Assembly (NCBI GenBank): GCA_947450645.1
Contig: CANFWH010000019.1
Coordinates: 1-38,631, forward strand
Source of the DNA: Comamonadaceae bacterium
GTDB taxonomy: Bacteria; Pseudomonadota; Gammaproteobacteria; Burkholderiales; Burkholderiaceae_C
Direction of reading: 5' to 3'
Length of the DNA stretch: 38,631 nt
In this document: positions 18,344-27,350 of the stretch, piece by piece
Numbering within the stretch: position 1 is the first letter of the stretch
How the letters are laid out: every line of letters begins with the position of its first letter
Position numbers and translations under genes: made by a program
The notes under the pieces: generated by a model
The model's database searches: none
What the model was told of the DNA's origin: nothing
Seen by the model: only the letters and a program-made list of their open reading frames with translations

Positions 18344-18979
18344 ATGTCAAACGATACAAACAAAAAAAGTGCATCTGGTTTCACGCACGAAAAAATTGAA
18401 ACCAATAACTTCTTAATGATCGTGCTCATTTTGCTTGTGGTCGCCATTGGTGGCTTGGTCGAAATCGTGCCGCTCTTTTTTCAAAAGAGCACCACTGTGC
18501 CAGTCACTGGGTTGCAGCCTTTATCAGCGATTCAATTGGCTGGTCGCGATGTCTATGTGCGTGAGGGTTGCTACAACTGCCACTCCCAAATGATTCGTCC
18601 ATTCAGAGCAGAGACGCTTCGTTATGGGCACTATTCTGTGGCGGGTGAATTCGTCTATGACCATCCATTCCAATGGGGCAGCAAGCGCACAGGCCCAGAT
18701 TTGCACCGCGTGGGCGGCAAATACAGCGATGAATGGCATCGTATCCACTTGACCAATCCGCGTGATGTCGTGCCTGAATCCAACATGCCTGCTTACCCAT
18801 GGCTAGACAAAACCAAAGTCGATGCAGATGCCATGCCAAGGCATATGAAAGCCTTGCGTATCGTGGGAGTTCCTTACTCCGATGAGGACATTTCCAAAGC
18901 TTCTGCCGATGTGATCGATAAAACAGAGTTGGATGCGTTGATTGCTTATCTGCAAGTGCTTGGCACATCAGTGAAATAG
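18344..18979 (+). CDS. ccoO: cbb3-type cytochrome c oxidase subunit II (monoheme cytochrome c)
   Basis: 211 residues. One N-terminal membrane anchor ([24 protein letters not shown]) and one heme c site CYNCH (Cys76, Cys79, His80). The distal ligand Met is likely in the SNMPAYPWL motif. It passes electrons from CcoP to CcoN. The ATG at 18344 is preferred over a GTG at 18335 because AAAGGAG at 18329-18335 is correctly spaced for it. Gap to ccoN is 13 bp. Confidence 0.97.
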   Translation: MSNDTNKKSASGFTHEKIETNNFLMIVLILLVVAIGGLVEIVPLFFQKSTTVPVTGLQPLSAIQLAGRDVYVREGCYNCHSQMIRPFRAETLRYGHYSVAGEFVYDHPFQWGSKRTGPDLHRVGGKYSDEWHRIHLTNPRDVVPESNMPAYPWLDKTKVDADAMPRHMKALRIVGVPYSDEDISKASADVIDKTELDALIAYLQVLGTSVK

Positions 18980-18992
18980 TTTGGAGTTTGAA

Positions 18993-19154
18993 ATGAACAC
19001 ATTTTTTGATGTCAATTTTTGGCGCTCCGCAACAACGGTGGTGAGCTTATTTGTTTTTATTGGTATTTTGTTTTGGGCCTACTCGCCCAAACATAAAGCC
19101 GAATTTGACGAGGCCGCCCTGCTCCCATTTCAAAACGATAAGGAATCATCATGA
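18993..19154 (+). CDS. ccoQ: cbb3-type cytochrome c oxidase subunit CcoQ
   Basis: 53 residues. One membrane helix (TTVVSLFVFIGILFWAYSP) followed by a short charged tail with DEAALLPF, the usual CcoQ pattern. A GGAG sequence lies upstream of the ATG. The stop overlaps the ccoP start as ATGA. CcoQ stabilises the association of CcoP with the oxidase core in species studied. Confidence 0.92.
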   Translation: MNTFFDVNFWRSATTVVSLFVFIGILFWAYSPKHKAEFDEAALLPFQNDKESS

Positions 19155-20059
19155 GCGATTTCAACAGCAATTTTTGGTCTATTTTTATCGCGGCAGTGAC
19201 GCTTGGCGGCATTGTTGCCTGCCTGTTACTGCTGCACTTTGCCGGTAAAACCACGGCCAGCATTAGCGCAGACAACACCACGGGGCATGTTTGGGATGGC
19301 GACCTCCGTGAAATGAATAACCCGCTACCGCGCTGGTGGATGTGGTTGTTTATCGTGACCGCTATTTTTGGATTGGCTTATTTGGCACTTTATCCAGGAC
19401 TCGGAACTTATAAAGGAAGTTTAGGCTGGACTTCTGTGCAAGAGCACGCAGACGAAATGGCCGCAGGCGCGAAGGAAGTGGCGCCTTTGTACGCGCGCTT
19501 CAGTGCCATGAGCACGCAAAATGTGAGTAAAGATCCTGCCGCTATGGCTATTGGTGAGAGGTTGTTTATGAATACCTGCGCCCAATGCCACGGCTCGGAT
19601 GCACGCGGCGGCAAAGGATTCCCAAACTTGACGGATAACGATTGGCTTTACGGTGGCACACCTGAAGTTATTCAGGAAACCATCACCAAAGGCCGAAATG
19701 GTGTCATGCCACCGCTTGGCGCTGCTATTGGCACACAAGACGACGTCAAGAATGTGGCGAACTATGTGCTGAGTCTCTCAGGTTCAAAACATGACGCAAT
19801 CAGAGCGCAAGCAGGTCAAGCCAAGTTCGCCGTATGCGCAGCTTGCCATGGCGCTGAGGGCAAAGGCAACCCAGCAGTTGGCGCGCCGAACTTGACTGAT
19901 AACATTTGGTTACATGGCTCTGGCGAAGCAGCCATCATGGCCATGATTAACAACGGTAAGAATAACCAAATGCCGGCGCAAGAAGGTAAATTTACCCCCG
20001 ACCAGTTGCACGTGCTTGCGGCCTACGTTTGGAGCTTGTCGAATAACAAATCCCAGTGA
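19151..20059 (+). CDS. ccoP: cbb3-type cytochrome c oxidase subunit III (diheme cytochrome c)
   Basis: 302 residues. Two N-terminal membrane helices, with the conserved GHVWDGDLREMNNPLPRWW between them, then two cytochrome c domains: CAQCH (Cys143, Cys146, His147) and CAACH (Cys229, Cys232, His233), each with a downstream Met ligand (VMPPLG, QMPAQ). It accepts electrons from the periplasmic carrier. Start overlaps ccoQ, preceded by AAGGA. Confidence 0.98.
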   Translation: MSDFNSNFWSIFIAAVTLGGIVACLLLLHFAGKTTASISADNTTGHVWDGDLREMNNPLPRWWMWLFIVTAIFGLAYLALYPGLGTYKGSLGWTSVQEHADEMAAGAKEVAPLYARFSAMSTQNVSKDPAAMAIGERLFMNTCAQCHGSDARGGKGFPNLTDNDWLYGGTPEVIQETITKGRNGVMPPLGAAIGTQDDVKNVANYVLSLSGSKHDAIRAQAGQAKFAVCAACHGAEGKGNPAVGAPNLTDNIWLHGSGEAAIMAMINNGKNNQMPAQEGKFTPDQLHVLAAYVWSLSNNKSQ

Positions 20060-20112
20060 AATTGAATTAGCTATATCAAGTTTTGACTTAGACTGCTTAG
20101 ATGGCTTAGAGC

Positions 20113-21024
20113 ATGAAGTACAAAGACTATTACGCGCTACTAGGCATTGCCAAGGACGCTGATTTAGAGCAAATTAAAAAAGCGTATCGAAAACTGGCAA
20201 GGATGCATCACCCCGATATGTCTAAAGCCGCAGATGCAGAAGCTAAATTCAAAGATATTGCAGAGGCCTACGCGACGCTGAAAGATCCAGATAAGCGCGC
20301 TGCGTATGACCAGTTGGGCTCTCGTCCAGCAGGCGCGGAATTTGCTCCCCCTCCAGAGTGGTCTGGTGCGGCGGAACATGGCTTTAGTGATATGGATTTA
20401 GCTGACTTGCTTGCAGCTATGAGTCGCGGTCAGCGCGGCAAGCCGCAGCCTACGCGGGGACGTGATTTTGAAACTACGGTGCGGATTTCATTGGAAGATG
20501 CCCACCACGGTACCAAACTCAACTTAGATGTACCAGACGAAGGTGGATCTCGCACTTTAGAAGTCAGCATCCCCGCAGGTACGCGCGAAGGGCAAAAACT
20601 GCGGTTGCGTGGCAAAGGCGGGAAAGGTAGGCATAGCGGCCTTGATGGTGATATTTATTTGCACGTGACCTTCATTGCTCATCCACAATTCCGCGCTGAT
20701 CACCGCGATCTGTATTTTGATCTGATGCTCACGCCGTGGGAGGCCGCACTGGGTTGTGAAGTGCAAGTTGATACTTTGGATGGTGCTTTGATGTTGACTG
20801 TGCCGCAAGGCACACGCGCAGGTCGCAAGTTGCGTATCCGTGGCCGAGGTTTAGCAAATGATCCAGTAGGGGCTAGTCCCCGTGGTGATCTATTTGCCGT
20901 TGTTCACATTGATGTACCCAGCACGCTCTCAGTACGCGAGCGTGAATTGTTTCAAGAGTTAGCTACTGTTTCACAATTCAGTCCACGCGCCAGCGCACGC
21001 AATCACAAGGAGTCGGGAAAATGA
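20113..21024 (+). CDS. cbpA: Type-II-like DnaJ co-chaperone, CbpA family
   Basis: 303 residues. J domain at 1-70 with the HPD motif at 33-35 (MHHPD); no zinc-finger cysteines; then two beta-rich C-terminal DnaJ domains (LNLDVPDEGGSRTLEVSIPAG..., RGRDFETTVRIS). This layout is that of CbpA, which stimulates DnaK and can bind curved DNA. Its stop overlaps the cbpM start (ATGA). The pair sits between ccoP and ccoG. No good ribosome-binding sequence or separate promoter is evident in the 53 bp after ccoP. Confidence 0.93.
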   Translation: MKYKDYYALLGIAKDADLEQIKKAYRKLARMHHPDMSKAADAEAKFKDIAEAYATLKDPDKRAAYDQLGSRPAGAEFAPPPEWSGAAEHGFSDMDLADLLAAMSRGQRGKPQPTRGRDFETTVRISLEDAHHGTKLNLDVPDEGGSRTLEVSIPAGTREGQKLRLRGKGGKGRHSGLDGDIYLHVTFIAHPQFRADHRDLYFDLMLTPWEAALGCEVQVDTLDGALMLTVPQGTRAGRKLRIRGRGLANDPVGASPRGDLFAVVHIDVPSTLSVRERELFQELATVSQFSPRASARNHKESGK

Positions 21025-21371
21025 CGCTCATACAGGTTGAATTGGCGTGGTCTGAAACGTGTGACACTATTAGCCAGCAAGATTTGTCGCAGTGCTGCGG
21101 CATGGAAGAGTCTGATCTTGAAGAGTTGATTGAATACAGTGCCCTTGTGCCCATAGAGTTACCGCCAAATCTGCTAAATGAGGCAACACCGTTATCTCAC
21201 ATCTTCAGTACCGAATGGATTGCGCCGCTGCGTGAAGTCGGAAAAATGCGTGCCGACTTTGATCTTGATCTCTTTACTGCGGCACTGCTTCTGACCAAGA
21301 TTAAACACATTGAAGTGTTAGAGCGCAGCATTCGTGTGCTACAAGCAAAAATACCTTTCCATGCAAATTAA
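21021..21371 (+). CDS. cbpM: Chaperone modulator CbpM
   Basis: 116 residues, mostly helical. In other bacteria CbpM binds the J domain of CbpA and blocks its activity. The sequence begins with a short strand and a MerR-like helix (DLSQCCGMEESDLEELIEYSALVP), then a second helical part with WIAPLREVGKMRADFDLDL, matching the family. Position right behind cbpA with a 4-bp overlap supports the call. Its 3' end overlaps the chosen ccoG start by 11 bp. Confidence 0.85.
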   Translation: MTLIQVELAWSETCDTISQQDLSQCCGMEESDLEELIEYSALVPIELPPNLLNEATPLSHIFSTEWIAPLREVGKMRADFDLDLFTAALLLTKIKHIEVLERSIRVLQAKIPFHAN

Positions 21372-22794
21372 TCCCCAGGATCAAACCATCGAGACAAAGC
21401 AGGTCATGCATCGCACGATCGAGATCGTGTCTCTGTATGAATCTGAAGCCAAAATTTATCCGCGCACCGTCAGTGGTTTCTTTAGTCGCTGGCGTTGGGG
21501 CTTGGTGTTTTTAACGCAGCTGGTCTTTTACGGCTTGCCTTGGCTGGACTGGGGTTCGCGCCAAGCCGTGGTGTTTGATTTGGGCGCACGCCGCTTCTTC
21601 ATTTTTAATTTAGTTTTGTATCCGCAAGACTTCATTTATCTGACGGGACTCTTGGTTATTTCGGCGCTGTCGCTATTTTTGTTTACCGCCGTTGCTGGCC
21701 GTTTGTGGTGCGGCTTCGCTTGCCCTCAAAACGTGTACACCGAGATTTTTTTGTGGATAGAGCGAAAAATTGAAGGTGATCGCACCGCAAGACTCAAATT
21801 AGATAAAAGCGAGATGTCGCTTGAAAAGTTAGTTAAAAAATGGTTTAAGCACATCGTCTGGATTGGCATTGCGATGTGGACAGGCTTTACCTTTGTGGGT
21901 TATTTCACGCCCATTCGAAGTTTAGCCATGGAGTTCATCACCACGAACATGGGATCGTGGGAAGTGTTTTGGGTCTTCTTTTATGGTTTTGCAACGTATG
22001 GCAATGCAGGCTTCATGCGCGAACAAGTGTGCAAATACATGTGTCCCTATGCACGCTTTCAAAGCGCCATGTTTGACAAAGACACGCTGATCGTCACCTA
22101 CGACCAAGCACGTGGTGAACCTAGGGGCGCGAGGAGCAAGTCGGCAGATGCTGACGCTCTGAAGTTGGGGGCTTGCGTTGACTGCACGCTGTGCGTACAA
22201 GTTTGTCCCACGGGCATCGACATACGTAAAGGTTTGCAGTACGAATGCATTGGTTGCGGCGCTTGCGCAGATGTCTGCGATAACGTCATGGACAAAATTG
22301 GCTACGCAAGAGGCTTGGTTAAATACTCGACACAGCACGCAGTCTCTGAAGGGTTGGATAAGCGCCAAATTTTGCGCAGAGTCATTCGTCCGCGTGTTCT
22401 CATCTACACGACAATTTTGCTAGCCATCAGCATCGGCTTGCTCATCAGTTTGGCACTACGTAAGCCTTATAAAGTCGATGTGGTTCGTGATCGTGGCTCG
22501 CTGGCACGGTTTGTGGAAGATGGCAAGATTGAGAATGTCTTTCGGCTGCAGTTTATGAATGCTTCGGAATCAGCGCAGCACTACACAGTTAGCGTTCGGG
22601 GATTGGACGGCATTGAGTTAGTGTCTAGTCCGCAAATGACCGTTGCGCCTACCGAATCACGTTGGGTACCGCTTCGGGTGGTGGTTCCGCAAGACGCGTC
22701 AACGCCAGGCTCTCATCCCATTTATTTTGACATTGCGCTTTTGGATACCAATCAGCATTTAATTGAAAAAGCCGTTTTCATTATTCCCAAATAA
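21361..22794 (+). CDS. ccoG: cbb3 oxidase assembly protein CcoG (4Fe-4S)
   Basis: 477 residues. Several membrane helices, the WCGFACPQNV motif (Cys117, Cys121), a dicluster ferredoxin segment (CVDCTLCVQVCP from Cys272, then CIGCGACADVCD) and a C-terminal Ig-like periplasmic domain. CcoG is reported to act in copper reduction during cbb3 assembly. The frame is open from 21334, but the ATG at 21361 is the first in a sensible place; an ATG at 21406 is another option. No clear ribosome-binding sequence, so coupling to cbpM is likely. Confidence 0.95.
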   Translation: MQINPQDQTIETKQVMHRTIEIVSLYESEAKIYPRTVSGFFSRWRWGLVFLTQLVFYGLPWLDWGSRQAVVFDLGARRFFIFNLVLYPQDFIYLTGLLVISALSLFLFTAVAGRLWCGFACPQNVYTEIFLWIERKIEGDRTARLKLDKSEMSLEKLVKKWFKHIVWIGIAMWTGFTFVGYFTPIRSLAMEFITTNMGSWEVFWVFFYGFATYGNAGFMREQVCKYMCPYARFQSAMFDKDTLIVTYDQARGEPRGARSKSADADALKLGACVDCTLCVQVCPTGIDIRKGLQYECIGCGACADVCDNVMDKIGYARGLVKYSTQHAVSEGLDKRQILRRVIRPRVLIYTTILLAISIGLLISLALRKPYKVDVVRDRGSLARFVEDGKIENVFRLQFMNASESAQHYTVSVRGLDGIELVSSPQMTVAPTESRWVPLRVVVPQDASTPGSHPIYFDIALLDTNQHLIEKAVFIIPK

Positions 22795-22810
22795 ATTAAA
22801 GGAGACAAGC

Positions 22811-23023
22811 ATGAACGTTAAAACCCCTCAATGGTGGCAGTTTGGTTATCTATGGCTTGTGATTGCAGGGCCGCTGTGCGTGGTTGTGGCCAGTTTTGCG
22901 ACCTTCTATCTGGCTTGGTCTCGTCCTGACCCAGTGCTCTCAGAGGACTACTACCAGCAAGGCCTGAACATCAATCAAACGCCAGCCATGCAAGCCCGCA
23001 ACCATGCGGCAACGCAAAAGTAA
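22811..23023 (+). CDS. ccoH: Short FixH/CcoH-like protein
   Basis: 70 residues. One membrane helix (YLWLVIAGPLCVVVASFATFYLAW) then SEDYYQQGLNINQT, the signature after the helix in FixH. The larger periplasmic domain of alphaproteobacterial FixH is lacking. AAAGGAGA precedes the ATG at 22811, which is why I prefer it to the longer frame from 22763 that overlaps ccoG. It lies 16 bp behind ccoG and probably helps cbb3 assembly. Confidence 0.82.
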   Translation: MNVKTPQWWQFGYLWLVIAGPLCVVVASFATFYLAWSRPDPVLSEDYYQQGLNINQTPAMQARNHAATQK

Positions 23024-23038
23024 AAGGACAAGAACGTC

Positions 23039-23269
23039 ATGTCTCAAAGATCCATTTTGTCGATCGCTTGGCCTGCTTTCCTGATCGCTGGCGCACTCGA
23101 GATGTTCGTTTTTGTGCTGTTTGACCCGCAAGATGCACACTGGCTAGGACAGCCAATTGAACTCTCACGCCAAGGGATTTACAGCATTAGCTTTTTTGCC
23201 TTTTGGGTATTGGCGATGGCGTCAAGTAGCTTGACGCTGTTTTTATCGCAGGACAAGCCCGAGATTTAA
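23039..23269 (+). CDS. Small membrane protein of unknown function in the cco operon
   Basis: 76 residues, two predicted membrane helices (ILSIAWPAFLIAGALEMFVFVLF and GIYSISFFAFWVLAMASSSLTLFL) joined by a short loop with DPQDAHWLGQPIELS. The loop has no cysteines. The ribosome-binding sequence AAAAGGA is well placed. It starts 15 bp after fixH and ends 7 bp before the convergent fnr. I do not recognise a named family. Position suggests a part in oxidase assembly, but this is inference only. Confidence 0.75.
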   Translation: MSQRSILSIAWPAFLIAGALEMFVFVLFDPQDAHWLGQPIELSRQGIYSISFFAFWVLAMASSSLTLFLSQDKPEI

Positions 23270-23276
23270 AGCACGC

Positions 23277-24008
23277 TTAAATGACGCAAACCTCTGGGTT
23301 AGCAATTAGTTTCAGTGCGTCGGGCTTGATGATTTTGATGGCGCGTTGCTGGACTTCGAGGATGCCGTCTTCCACAAACTTAGAGAAAGTGCGACTGACG
23401 GTCTCTAACTTGAGTCCCAAATAATTACCAATTTCTTCACGCGTCATGCGCAGCACCATTTCTGATTGCGAGTAGCCTCTGACTTGCAAACGCCCAATCA
23501 AGTTGAGTAAAAAAGCTGCTAGGCGCTCATTGGCTTGCATACTGCCAAGCAGCAACATCACGCCGTTTTCTCGCACAATTTCGCGGCTCATAATTTTGTG
23601 GACATGGTGCTGGAGGGACGGCACTTCTCGCGCTAGATCTTCAATGCTGTGATACGGCAGCAAACAGACCTCGGAGTTCTCAAGGGCAATCGCGTTGCAC
23701 GTGAAGTGGTCATTGACGATGCCGTCTAGCCCCATGATTTCCCCCGCCATTTGAAACCCCGTGATTTGCTCGCGCCCATCTTCGGTCATCAAATTGGTCT
23801 TAAAAAATCCGCTCCGAATGGCATAAAGCGCCTCAAATTTTTCGCCATCCCGAAACAACGCCTGACCGCGTTCTATTTTGCGACGCTGGGACACCAACGC
23901 CTCGACACGTCCGAAGTCTTTTTCCGACAGCCCTACGGGCAGGCACAGCTCTCGTAAATTGCAACTTGAACACGCAACCTTAAAAGTTTCGATTTTCATG
24001 TGGCTCAT
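23277..24008 (-). CDS. fnr: FNR-type oxygen-sensing transcription regulator
   Basis: 243 residues from the ATG at 24008 (alternatives at 24032 and 23999). The N-terminal cluster motif is C-x2-C-x5-C (CSSCNLRELC) followed by LP, and the fourth cysteine is in IVNDHFTCNAIAL, so the O2-labile 4Fe-4S cluster can form. A cyclic-nucleotide-like beta roll follows, then a C-terminal helix-turn-helix with MTREEIGNYLGLKLETVSRTFSKF, whose E-SR contacts read the TTGAT half-site. It is next to four sites it would recognise. Active as a dimer when oxygen is low. Confidence 0.96.
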   Translation of the reverse strand: MSHMKIETFKVACSSCNLRELCLPVGLSEKDFGRVEALVSQRRKIERGQALFRDGEKFEALYAIRSGFFKTNLMTEDGREQITGFQMAGEIMGLDGIVNDHFTCNAIALENSEVCLLPYHSIEDLAREVPSLQHHVHKIMSREIVRENGVMLLLGSMQANERLAAFLLNLIGRLQVRGYSQSEMVLRMTREEIGNYLGLKLETVSRTFSKFVEDGILEVQQRAIKIIKPDALKLIANPEVCVI

Positions 24009-24041
24009 TCTATGCTTGCGTGACTTACGCACGCCTGTCAG

Positions 24042-24055
24042 TTGATCTACATCAA
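24042..24055. promoter_or_regulatory. FNR box between fnr and hemN
   Basis: TTGATCTACATCAA, a perfect consensus. It is centred 42.5 bp upstream of the hemN ATG, which also lacks a ribosome-binding sequence. The hexamers at the expected -10 position are weak (3 of 6 for hemN, 1 of 6 for fnr), so activation of hemN is more likely than autoactivation of fnr. Confidence 0.88.
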
Positions 24056-24090
24056 AGCGGCAGGCCGCAAGCTACGGCAAAGTACGGTTT

Positions 24091-25485
24091 ATGACACCAC
24101 TTTCGACATCTCTTACGCCTGCTCTCATCCAAACGTTTGACGTGGCGGGACCGCGCTATACGTCCTACCCCACGGCTGATCGCTTTGTGGATGCCTTCGG
24201 AATGGAGGACTACGTTCTCGCGCTAGAGCAGCGCAAAGCTGGCATTGGCCGCACGGCAGCGCCCTTGTCACTCTATATCCATATTCCGTTTTGCGAATCG
24301 CTGTGCTACTACTGCGCTTGCAACAAAATTGTCACCAAACACCACGAGCGCGCCAAGCAGTACTTGCAATACTTAGAGCGAGAGATTGACCTCATCATTG
24401 ACTATTTGGGCGCAGGCAAGGCCGTGAGCCAATTACATTTAGGTGGCGGTACGCCCACGTTTTTTAGCGATGCAGAACTTGCACAGCTCATGGCAGTGAT
24501 TCGGCAAAACTTTAAGCTTGCGCCGCAAGGCGAATACGCTATTGAAATTGACCCTCGCACGGTTGACACCGCTAGATTAGAAAATTTGGCAAACCTAGGC
24601 TTTAACCGATTGAGCTTTGGCGTACAAGATTTTGATGCGAGTGTGCAAAAAGCGGTGCATCGCGTTCAGCCTTTTGAACAAGTCAGAGATTTAATGTCTG
24701 AGGCAAGACGCATCGGGTTTCAGTCGCAAAACGTGGATCTCATCTATGGCTTGCCATTGCAAACCACCGCGTCCTTTGCACGAACGCTAGATCAAGTCAT
24801 CGAGCTGCGTCCTGACCGCATTGCGCTTTACGCTTATGCGCATTTACCCGAGCGCTTCAAGCCGCAGCGCCGTATTGATAGCGCCCTATTGCCTGAGGCC
24901 GCAACCAAAATTGCCATGCACAGTCAGTCCATCGCGCAGCTGATGGATGCGGGTTACGACTACATTGGCATGGATCACTTTGCGCTGCATGGCGATAGTC
25001 TTGCCAAAGCGAAACGACAAGGGCTCTTGCACCGTAACTTCCAAGGCTACAGCACGCAATCCGATTGCGACATGATTAGTTTGGGTGTCTCGGCCATTGG
25101 CAAAATGGGCAGCACTTATAGCCAAAATGCCAAGACCTTGGAGGAATACTACGACGCACTCGACCGTGGACATTTGCCGATTGTGAAAGGGCTCTCCCTC
25201 AATCACGACGATGTGCTACGCCGCGCCGTCATCATGTCCATCATGTGCCAAGGGCGTGTGGACTATGAATCTATTGAGCTAGGGCATTTGATTCAATTTA
25301 AAACGCACTTCGCCAAAGAGCTGGAGCAACTCGAACGGCTGCAAACCAACGGCATGATTGAGCTGACACCAACAAGCCTAGAGGTCACCGAGCTAGGTTG
25401 GTTCTTTGTACGCGGCATTGCGATGGTTTTTGATAAGTACTTGCAGGCAGATCGCACCCGCGCCACGTTTTCAAAAATCATCTAA
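24091..25485 (+). CDS. hemN: Oxygen-independent coproporphyrinogen III oxidase
   Basis: 464 residues, radical SAM enzyme. It decarboxylates coproporphyrinogen III to protoporphyrinogen IX without oxygen. The cluster motif is CESLCYYCAC (Cys68, Cys72, Cys75) after the HIPFC lead; GGGTPTFF is the SAM-binding glycine motif. The opening GPRYTSYPTADRF is typical of true HemN rather than HemW. It is divergent from fnr with a perfect FNR box upstream, the expected control for anaerobic heme synthesis. Confidence 0.97.
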   Translation: MTPLSTSLTPALIQTFDVAGPRYTSYPTADRFVDAFGMEDYVLALEQRKAGIGRTAAPLSLYIHIPFCESLCYYCACNKIVTKHHERAKQYLQYLEREIDLIIDYLGAGKAVSQLHLGGGTPTFFSDAELAQLMAVIRQNFKLAPQGEYAIEIDPRTVDTARLENLANLGFNRLSFGVQDFDASVQKAVHRVQPFEQVRDLMSEARRIGFQSQNVDLIYGLPLQTTASFARTLDQVIELRPDRIALYAYAHLPERFKPQRRIDSALLPEAATKIAMHSQSIAQLMDAGYDYIGMDHFALHGDSLAKAKRQGLLHRNFQGYSTQSDCDMISLGVSAIGKMGSTYSQNAKTLEEYYDALDRGHLPIVKGLSLNHDDVLRRAVIMSIMCQGRVDYESIELGHLIQFKTHFAKELEQLERLQTNGMIELTPTSLEVTELGWFFVRGIAMVFDKYLQADRTRATFSKII

Positions 25486-25497
25486 CGTCTTCAGCTA

Positions 25498-26148
25498 ATG
25501 CAAACCACCTTAGTCGCCACCGCATTCCTGATGGGCATTGCAGGCGGTCCTCACTGCGTCGCAATGTGCGGTGCGGCTTGCGGCGGTATTGGCCGTGACA
25601 AGCCAAGTGGGACGGGGCTTTTTCATCTAGGCAGACTCATGGGCTATGCAGCACTTGGCTTGATTGCCGCCTCATCTATACAAAGCATAGGCTGGCTCAG
25701 TATCCAAACTCAGGCGCTACGTCCCGTGTGGTCTATGTTGCATGTGGCTGCGATTGCGCTTGGGCTGCTGCTGCTCATAACTGCCAAACAACCCGCGTTC
25801 TTGGATGCAGGTGCCAAGCGACTTTGGCGACGTGTTGGCAGCAGCCATCCACTCACGCCGCTGGGCATGGGCATGGCGTGGGCTTTTATGCCTTGCGGAC
25901 TGCTCTACTCTGCGGTACTTATTGCTGGCTTGACGGCGCATGCGTTTGAAGGCGCACTTGTCATGTTGGCTTTTGCAGTGGGTAGCAGCTTGTCCCTCCT
26001 CATTGGCCCGTGGCTTTGGCTGCGGTTAAAGGGCACCGTGTCCACAGGCCAGTGGGGGATTCGACTAGCGGGTCTCACCTTAGCCGTCACCTCTGGCTGG
26101 GGCTTATGGATGGGACTCGTGCATAACAGCGCCCCTTGGTGCGTGTAG
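25498..26148 (+). CDS. TauE/SafE (UreH-like) membrane protein, possible metal-handling role
   Basis: 216 residues, about six membrane helices. The opening MGIAGGPHCVAMCGAACGGI has cysteines at 20, 24 and 28, characteristic of the UreH/DsbD-like branch of the TauE/SafE superfamily. Such genes are often found in cbb3 clusters and have been linked to copper or nickel handling. It starts 12 bp after hemN and is probably on the same transcript. Substrate not determined; the link to the oxidase is inferred from location. Confidence 0.83.
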   Translation: MQTTLVATAFLMGIAGGPHCVAMCGAACGGIGRDKPSGTGLFHLGRLMGYAALGLIAASSIQSIGWLSIQTQALRPVWSMLHVAAIALGLLLLITAKQPAFLDAGAKRLWRRVGSSHPLTPLGMGMAWAFMPCGLLYSAVLIAGLTAHAFEGALVMLAFAVGSSLSLLIGPWLWLRLKGTVSTGQWGIRLAGLTLAVTSGWGLWMGLVHNSAPWCV

Positions 26149-26160
26149 CGCGATTGCTTA

Positions 26161-27312
26161 TTAAAACTTCAGCCATCCCTTTTTTGCAAAATGATGCACC
26201 GTCACACCAAAGACAACAGCTAAACCAACATTCCAAATCGCAATTGCCGCCGTAGCAATAATTACAAATCGATCCGTTTTATCTGCCTCTGAATCTCTGC
26301 TACCTAGTGCCAACTGGAGGCCAGCCATGAAAAGCATAACCCCTAAAACGCTTTGCGGAAACAGTCTAAAAATAGTTTCAATGGATGCTGAAAAAAAGAA
26401 TCCGAGCAACAATAAGATGCCGCCCAGAATGATTGACGCGCCGCCCGTTCTTGCGCCAAACATCACATGAGCCGCCATACCACCGGCGCCATGACACATC
26501 GGAACTGCACCTATTGCACTTGCGCCTAAGTTCATGAATCCAGTTGACCACGCAACCGCACGCTGCGAGACAAGGCGATCAGGAAATAGCTTATTGTTTT
26601 CCTCTGTAATTGAAATAAATGCATTCCCAAAAGTCAGCGGCAACTGCGGTAGTGCCAGCAAGATAAATCCAACCCACAAATCTGATGGCGTAAATTTCCC
26701 CCATGCATAGGCTGGCAACTGAAAGCTAGGCTGTATGGCCGTTAATTCATGAATCAAGTCAGGCGTTTGTATCAACGCAATGACGAATCCGATCAACATC
26801 AAGCAAAGCATGGTCGGGAGCTTGGGACGACTCACCATGAGCAACGTGACGGCTAATAACGCACCAGCAATCCACGGCTGCACTGACATGTACCGCAAGC
26901 CTTCTAGCATGAAGGAGTACCCCAGTCCCAAAATAACGCCAAGTAGCGCTGCACGCGGTATCCATTGGCTTAATCGACTGGCCAGTCCTGTCACTGCCAA
27001 CACGAGCCATAAGAGCCCCGTTGTCAATGCCGCCGCTGCGACTGTCGTTCCGTTAAGCCCTGCGGCAATTGCTGTATGACTCACAGCAGCAGCACCGATT
27101 GCCTTCATTGGCTGAATCGGGAACGGTGTTCGATAAATAAATCCAACGGCAATCAGAGCAAAACCAAAGGCTAAAAATATGCCTCCTGCGTTCATCTTCA
27201 AAATCACGATGTACGCCGTTAAAAATGGGATGAGCGTACCCAAGTCTCCCATTGCACCAGCCCATTCACTGATTCCAAATTGATTTCTTTGATGGGGCAT
27301 ATTGTTTTGCAA
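26161..27312 (-). CDS. MOT1-type sulfate/molybdate transporter
   Basis: 383 residues, about 10-12 membrane helices. The two conserved blocks of the MOT1 family are visible: GAMGDLGTLIPFLTAYIV near the N-terminus and PFPIQPMKAIGAAAVS (Q-P-M-K-A-I-G). MOT1 proteins carry molybdate or related oxyanions, but bacterial members are little studied. The start is a TTG at 27312 because GAGGAGA is well spaced for it; the ATG at 27300 would be far from that sequence. A TGA-N6-TCA site lies upstream. Confidence 0.85.
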   Translation of the reverse strand: MQNNMPHQRNQFGISEWAGAMGDLGTLIPFLTAYIVILKMNAGGIFLAFGFALIAVGFIYRTPFPIQPMKAIGAAAVSHTAIAAGLNGTTVAAAALTTGLLWLVLAVTGLASRLSQWIPRAALLGVILGLGYSFMLEGLRYMSVQPWIAGALLAVTLLMVSRPKLPTMLCLMLIGFVIALIQTPDLIHELTAIQPSFQLPAYAWGKFTPSDLWVGFILLALPQLPLTFGNAFISITEENNKLFPDRLVSQRAVAWSTGFMNLGASAIGAVPMCHGAGGMAAHVMFGARTGGASIILGGILLLLGFFFSASIETIFRLFPQSVLGVMLFMAGLQLALGSRDSEADKTDRFVIIATAAIAIWNVGLAVVFGVTVHHFAKKGWLKF

Positions 27313-27350
27313 AGTTTCTCCTCATTGATTACTCATTGCCTGCAAATTTC

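Noticed and set aside
24001..24055. FNR autoactivation from the box at 24042
   Set aside because: On the fnr strand the expected -10 position has only 1 of 6 matches and the predicted start would fall within the start codon; the box fits hemN better.
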